Assembly (NCBI GenBank): GCA_009702955.1
Contig: WLHA01000024.1
Location: forward strand, 1 to 10,101
From: Actinomycetota bacterium
GTDB taxonomy: Bacteria > Actinomycetota > Acidimicrobiia > IMCC26256
Direction of reading: 5' to 3'
Length of the DNA: 10,101 bases
The notes under the pieces are model-generated. The model was not told the origin of the DNA. It made no database searches and was given only the letters and a program-made list of their open reading frames with translations. This document shows positions 6,767 to 10,101 of this stretch, one piece after another (positions within the stretch are counted from its first letter, which is position 1; the number at the start of each line of letters is the position of its first letter). The position numbers and the translations under genes were made by a program.

Positions 6767-8236
6767 GTGACGTTTGAACCAACTTGGGATTCAGTATCTA
6801 GTCACGAGCTTCCGAGTTGGTACGACGACGCGAAGCTCGGAGTCTTCATTCACTGGGGGCTCTACTCGGTGCCCGGTTGGGCAGAGCAGGTACCCGATAT
6901 CCAAGAGATGTTGATTACTCAAGGCCCCAAACGCATGCTGAGCCATAATCCATATGCAGAGTGGTACCGCAACACGATGCAGATTAAAGGGAGCCCTACT
7001 TGGCAACATCACCGCGATACATACGGTGTTGATTTTGAGTATGACGACTTCATCCCGGCATTCAATGCAGGAACGAGAGACTGCGACCTCGACGCTATTG
7101 CAGCGGTCGCCGAGTCGGCCGGGGCGCGCTATCTCGTGATGACGACAAAGCACCATGAAGGCTTTGCGCTCTGGCCATCGATTACTCCTCACCCGACCAA
7201 GGGCGAGTATCACGCCGATCGGGATTTGGTTGGAGGTTTGAGCGAAGCCGTAAAGGCCCGCGGTATGCGCATGGGGCTTTACTACTCAGGTGGCTACGAC
7301 TGGCCTGTAAATAATGCAGTGATGGAGCAAGGAGCTGATGCTGTGCTTGCTGCGCCTAGTGAGCCTGAGTACGTCCCTTATGTAACAAGCCATGTCAGCG
7401 AACTAATTGAGCGATACAAGCCTTCGCTGCTCTGGAACGACATCGGCTGGCCAAAGGGAGGCGATCTAGCGGCGCTATTCGCTCAGTATTACAACTCGGT
7501 ATCTGACGGCGTGATCAATGACAGGTGGATCGTCTCGAGCATGAAACGTTCTCCGATGAGAGACGGCCTCCTTCGCCTTGCAGGGCGGTTACTTCAGGCA
7601 GTCTGGAGATTTCTACCTGCCGACAAGAAGCGACTTACCTTCCCAGGTGCGCAGTGGTTTGACTTCACAACCCCTGAGTACGAGGTGCTTGAAGAGATTC
7701 GAGAGAAGAAGTGGGAATCAACTCGCGGCGTTGGGCATTCGTTTGGAGCGAATCGAAATGAGAGACCAGAGGACATCGTTAGCGCTACCGAACTCATTCG
7801 TTCATTCTGTGACATCGTCTCGAAGAACGGAAATCTCTTAATTGGTATCGGCCCAAATGAGCATGGCGCTATACCAGAGGAGCAGGCGATCCCGCTTCGC
7901 GGTCTCGGTGATTGGCTGAGCCGTAATGGTGAGGCTATCTACGCGACTCGTCCGTGGGATCGCGCCTCAACTGTTACCAGCGATCGAACTCAGGTGCGCT
8001 TTACTACGCGTGAGGGAGTGCTCTACGCGTTGATTCTTGATCGACCTGCTACCTCAACCTTTCTAGTTGAGGGTATCGATGCAGAGTCTGTAACAGAGGC
8101 TCGCCTGCTTGGGACAGGAGAGGAATTGCAGCGCACGACTCGCGAGGGTGTGCTTGAGCTAACAATCCCTGAGACTGCTCCCGATGAGGATGCTTACGCG
8201 GTTCGCCTCGGTACAGGCGTCCGCTGGATTAGTTGA
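6767..8236 (+). CDS. Alpha-L-fucosidase, GH29 family
   Basis: Retaining glycoside hydrolase of 489 residues that releases alpha-linked L-fucose. The (beta/alpha)8 domain opens with WYDDAKLGVFIHWGLYSVPGW (18-38), where FIHWG is the family hallmark; TTKHHEGFALW (126-136) and GLYYSGGYDWPV (170-181) follow. The nucleophile is D225 in LLWNDIGWP, as in Thermotoga maritima fucosidase (Asp224), and E317 in KWESTRG matches its acid/base Glu266; NDRW and SFGANRNE are also shared. A C-terminal beta domain runs from about residue 400. Compared with the Thermotoga enzyme, about 37 extra residues lie between NDRW (251-254) and TTPEYEV (301-307), including a basic amphipathic stretch. No signal peptide is seen, so it should act in the cytosol on imported or internal fucosides. 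The start is GTG 6767, with GAGGAG six bases upstream. Confidence 0.93.
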   Translation: MTFEPTWDSVSSHELPSWYDDAKLGVFIHWGLYSVPGWAEQVPDIQEMLITQGPKRMLSHNPYAEWYRNTMQIKGSPTWQHHRDTYGVDFEYDDFIPAFNAGTRDCDLDAIAAVAESAGARYLVMTTKHHEGFALWPSITPHPTKGEYHADRDLVGGLSEAVKARGMRMGLYYSGGYDWPVNNAVMEQGADAVLAAPSEPEYVPYVTSHVSELIERYKPSLLWNDIGWPKGGDLAALFAQYYNSVSDGVINDRWIVSSMKRSPMRDGLLRLAGRLLQAVWRFLPADKKRLTFPGAQWFDFTTPEYEVLEEIREKKWESTRGVGHSFGANRNERPEDIVSATELIRSFCDIVSKNGNLLIGIGPNEHGAIPEEQAIPLRGLGDWLSRNGEAIYATRPWDRASTVTSDRTQVRFTTREGVLYALILDRPATSTFLVEGIDAESVTEARLLGTGEELQRTTREGVLELTIPETAPDEDAYAVRLGTGVRWIS

Positions 8237-8258
8237 GCAGGTATTCGAACGCCGCTAC

Positions 8259-9353
8259 CTAGTGAGACTCGCGCTCGACTTCGATCTCGGATCCAGCCTC
8301 GATTAACTCGCTCGCAGTTAGGCCCGATGGGAGTCCCTCGCCACGGAACAACCCAGCAGTTGGGCCAGTTCCTGTGAGTGCATGCGCAGCGAGCACGATT
8401 GATGCAGAGTTCCAAGTGGGCTGCTCAACAGGGAAGAGTTGCCCCTCTCCGCTCCAGTCTGAGTTCTCGAAGTTCATTCCGGTCCAGTATCCGCCACCAT
8501 CGGCACGAAGAAACTGAACCCACGTGAACAACTCGAGGGCTTTATCTGTTGCACCGATTGCATCAAGGGCCATCACGAACTCGCATGTCTCTGCAGCAGT
8601 AACCCAGGGTTGATCCGAGACGCAGCGCACGCCGCGACCCTCAGCAACAAACGTGTCCCAGTGGGCAGCAACGCGCGCATGCGCAGCCTCGCCGCGAAGC
8701 ACTCCACCGAGGATCGGGTAGTACCAGTCCATTGCCCATCTTGATTTATCTAAGAAACTCTCAGGGCGGTGTGCGATAGCAATTGCAAGGGAGCCGAGAG
8801 AGAGTTCCCAGTCTGGGCGCTCACGGCCTAGGCGCTCGGCGATTGCAATTGCATTGCGGAGACTGGCGTGGATGCTCGAAGAGCCTGTCAATAAAGCGCC
8901 ATCGGCTGGGATGTCACCACGCCAAGCAATCTCGCCGGACTCACTCTGAAAAGAGAGTGCGTAATCGATGGCTGTCTCTACGCAGACCCAGAATCGCTCA
9001 AGGAATGCAGTGTCACCAGTGCATAGATAGTGGTGCCAAACGCCATTCGCGATGTAGCTAGTGACATTGGTGTCGAGGGTCTCATCTTTAACGTCATTGC
9101 CTACGTAGTACGAGTGCCATGCGCCACCTGAGAGTTGCTTCGAGCGCAGCCATTCGTATGCACTAGCGGCTTCGTGGTGCATGCCCCCAAGGTCTAACGC
9201 CATTGCGGCCTCAACGAGGTTCCATGGATCGGTGTGCTCACCTGGGGTCCAAGGGATGTTGCCGTCGGGGAGTTGAATCGCAGCGATCGCAGTAACCGTC
9301 TCTGTCAATTGCTCGGCAGTGATGATGCCCGGAACGTCGCGAAGAATATTCAT
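8259..9353 (-). CDS. Six-hairpin barrel protein, 'prenyltransferase'-annotated family
   Basis: A 364-residue soluble protein of unknown activity with the look of an (alpha/alpha)6 toroid: repeated helix pairs with Trp/Tyr/Asp-rich loops, such as LPDGNIPWTPGEHTDPWN (28-45), GGAWHSYYVGN (76-86), DTNVTSYIANGVWHHYL (94-110), TGSSSIHASL (156-165), RWAMDWYYPILGG (205-217) and CVSDQPWVTAAETCEF (244-259). Close relatives in actinobacteria are commonly named prenyltransferase from squalene-cyclase-like repeats, but the acidic and aromatic loops also suit glycan binding or hydrolysis (GH15-like); neither is proven. The ATG at 9351-9353 overlaps the upstream methyltransferase stop as ATGA, so this start is chosen over an in-frame GTG at 9429-9431 that would lie deep inside that gene. 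It converges on the fucosidase with only 22 bases between them and no clear terminator. Confidence 0.85.
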   Translation of the reverse strand: MNILRDVPGIITAEQLTETVTAIAAIQLPDGNIPWTPGEHTDPWNLVEAAMALDLGGMHHEAASAYEWLRSKQLSGGAWHSYYVGNDVKDETLDTNVTSYIANGVWHHYLCTGDTAFLERFWVCVETAIDYALSFQSESGEIAWRGDIPADGALLTGSSSIHASLRNAIAIAERLGRERPDWELSLGSLAIAIAHRPESFLDKSRWAMDWYYPILGGVLRGEAAHARVAAHWDTFVAEGRGVRCVSDQPWVTAAETCEFVMALDAIGATDKALELFTWVQFLRADGGGYWTGMNFENSDWSGEGQLFPVEQPTWNSASIVLAAHALTGTGPTAGLFRGEGLPSGLTASELIEAGSEIEVERESH

Positions 9354-10075
9354 GCAGCAGCTTTTCGCGAATAGAGAATGACGCTCTTGCCGAGCACAGG
9401 GTTGAGTGCGTTGTCGATGCTGTTTAGCCACTTGGGTTGTTTCATCAACTGATACACGAGCATGTCATGGTATTTGCGTGCAAAGAAGCGATCTGATTCC
9501 TGTACGCCACCTGCACAACGAATCCACCAGTAAGGGGAGTGCAGCGCGTGAGCGAAGCCATGACCCTCAAGGGTAAGACCCGTGCGACGGAGTTTGGCCT
9601 CTAGGTCAGCTCGTCGATAAATGCGCACATGCCCACCTGGAGTGTCGTGGTACTTGTCGTCTAGAGCCCAGCAGATGCGCTCAGGGAAGCGATTCGGCAC
9701 GGTTACTGCCATGCGTCCACCTGGCTTAAGAACACGCGTTAACTCTGCAATTGCCCTGTCATCGGCCCACAGGTGCTCGAGTACCTCAGAGGCAATAACG
9801 ATGTCGAACGAGTTATCAGGGAACGGCAAGTTGAGCGCATCGCCGTTGCATACGCCGCCTGCTGCCTCCATTGGGTTCCCGGGGATCTCGCCGGCAGCGA
9901 TCATGCCGCCGATGATTCCACGAACGTCTTTTAGCTCGGACTCGGAGTAATCGAGTGCAACAACTGTTGCTCCTCGACGCCAAGCCTCGAACGCGTGGCG
10001 CCCGCCACCACAACCCATGTCGAGGATGCGGTCACCGGTGCGTAGACCTATGCGGTCAAAGTCAACTGTAAGCAT
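9350..10075 (-). CDS. Class I SAM-dependent methyltransferase (Methyltransf_11-like)
   Basis: A 241-residue Rossmann methyltransferase. Motif I is ILDMGCGGGRH (17-27), followed by an acidic ribose-binding Asp (D42 in ALDYSE). Then come GDALNLPFPDNSFDIV (motif II region), SEVLEHL and LKPGGRMAVTVPN (motif III), all in the order of UbiE/COQ5-type enzymes. A C-terminal stretch rich in aromatic residues (HSPYWWIRC, DRFFARKYHD) probably forms the acceptor side. The substrate is not evident; in actinobacteria similar enzymes stand beside glycosyltransferases, which suggests a sugar or lipid acceptor. The ATG overlaps the stop of the preceding gene (TAATG), and the TGA overlaps the next start (ATGA), so it is the middle gene of a tightly coupled operon. 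No signal peptide or membrane segment is seen. Confidence 0.92.
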   Translation of the reverse strand: MLTVDFDRIGLRTGDRILDMGCGGGRHAFEAWRRGATVVALDYSESELKDVRGIIGGMIAAGEIPGNPMEAAGGVCNGDALNLPFPDNSFDIVIASEVLEHLWADDRAIAELTRVLKPGGRMAVTVPNRFPERICWALDDKYHDTPGGHVRIYRRADLEAKLRRTGLTLEGHGFAHALHSPYWWIRCAGGVQESDRFFARKYHDMLVYQLMKQPKWLNSIDNALNPVLGKSVILYSRKAAA

Positions 10076-10101
10076 TAGAGAGTCACGCCCTGCTCTTCGA
10101 G
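10075..10101 (-). CDS. 3' end of an unidentified upstream gene
   Basis: Reading from the right edge on the - strand, eight codons (Leu-Glu-Glu-Gln-Gly-Val-Thr-Leu) are followed by TAA at 10077-10075, whose last A is the first base of the methyltransferase ATG. The TAATG arrangement repeats the atpD-atpC and mutase-methyltransferase junctions in this window, which is why this scrap is read as coding. Nothing in eight residues identifies the product. By analogy with neighbouring genes in actinobacteria a glycosyltransferase is plausible, but that is inference only. Confidence 0.55.
   Translation of the reverse strand, partial: LEEQGVTL

Noticed and set aside
8241..8256. On the - strand GGCGTTCGAATAC resembles a tRNA T-arm.
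   Set aside because: The flanking stem does not pair, and the 22-base gap between two genes has no room for a tRNA.
9354..9431. An N-terminal extension of the barrel protein from an upstream GTG.
   Set aside because: It would overlap the methyltransferase by 26 codons, has no family-like sequence, and the ATGA overlap gives a better start.

Overview
The window reads as a moderate-GC bacterial chromosome, most likely an actinobacterium. That placement rests on three things: a class II (GlpX-type) fructose bisphosphatase that opens like actinobacterial homologues, a 135-residue F1 epsilon subunit, and a methyltransferase next to the (alpha/alpha)-barrel protein usually annotated 'prenyltransferase' in actinobacteria. 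Acidimicrobiia is a plausible class but only a guess. No tRNA, rRNA, CRISPR array, insertion sequence or phage gene was seen. Coding density is very high, and no gap exceeds about 100 bases.

Layout. (1) Positions 1-2450, + strand: the 3' end of the F1F0 ATP synthase operon, atpG (3' part), atpD and atpC, in the standard gamma-beta-epsilon order. (2) Positions 2451-2540: a short convergent gap filled by a diverged 15-bp tandem repeat array that also supplies the last codons of glpX; a hairpin followed by T residues may end atp transcription. (3) Positions 2531-3520, - strand: glpX, fructose-1,6-bisphosphatase. (4) Positions 3521-3621: a divergent promoter region with a perfect 12-bp palindrome just upstream of glpX. 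(5) Positions 3622-8236, + strand: an SDR oxidoreductase, the catalytic subunit of a B12-dependent acyl-CoA mutase, a class I methyltransferase translationally coupled to it, and a GH29 alpha-L-fucosidase. (6) Positions 8259-10101, - strand: three overlapping genes read from the right edge, namely a gene seen only by its last eight codons, a SAM methyltransferase, and a 364-residue six-hairpin-barrel protein.

How the genes fit together. The atp genes and glpX are housekeeping energy and gluconeogenesis genes. The SDR and mutase suggest acyl-CoA (branched-chain or short-chain) metabolism: the mutase carries the Phe/Gln pair known from isobutyryl-CoA mutases, not the Tyr/Arg pair of methylmalonyl-CoA mutases, and it lacks the cobalamin-binding domain, so its small subunit must be encoded elsewhere. 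The right third looks glycan-related: a cytosolic fucosidase converges on a methyltransferase/barrel-protein operon whose upstream gene is probably, but not visibly, a glycosyltransferase. Three junctions use the same TAATG stop-start overlap and one uses ATGA, so coupled translation is the rule here.

Nothing in the window is clearly a new defence or mobile system. The points most worth a second look are the 15-bp repeat array, the mutase-methyltransferase coupling, the substrate residues of the mutase, and the methyltransferase/barrel-protein operon.
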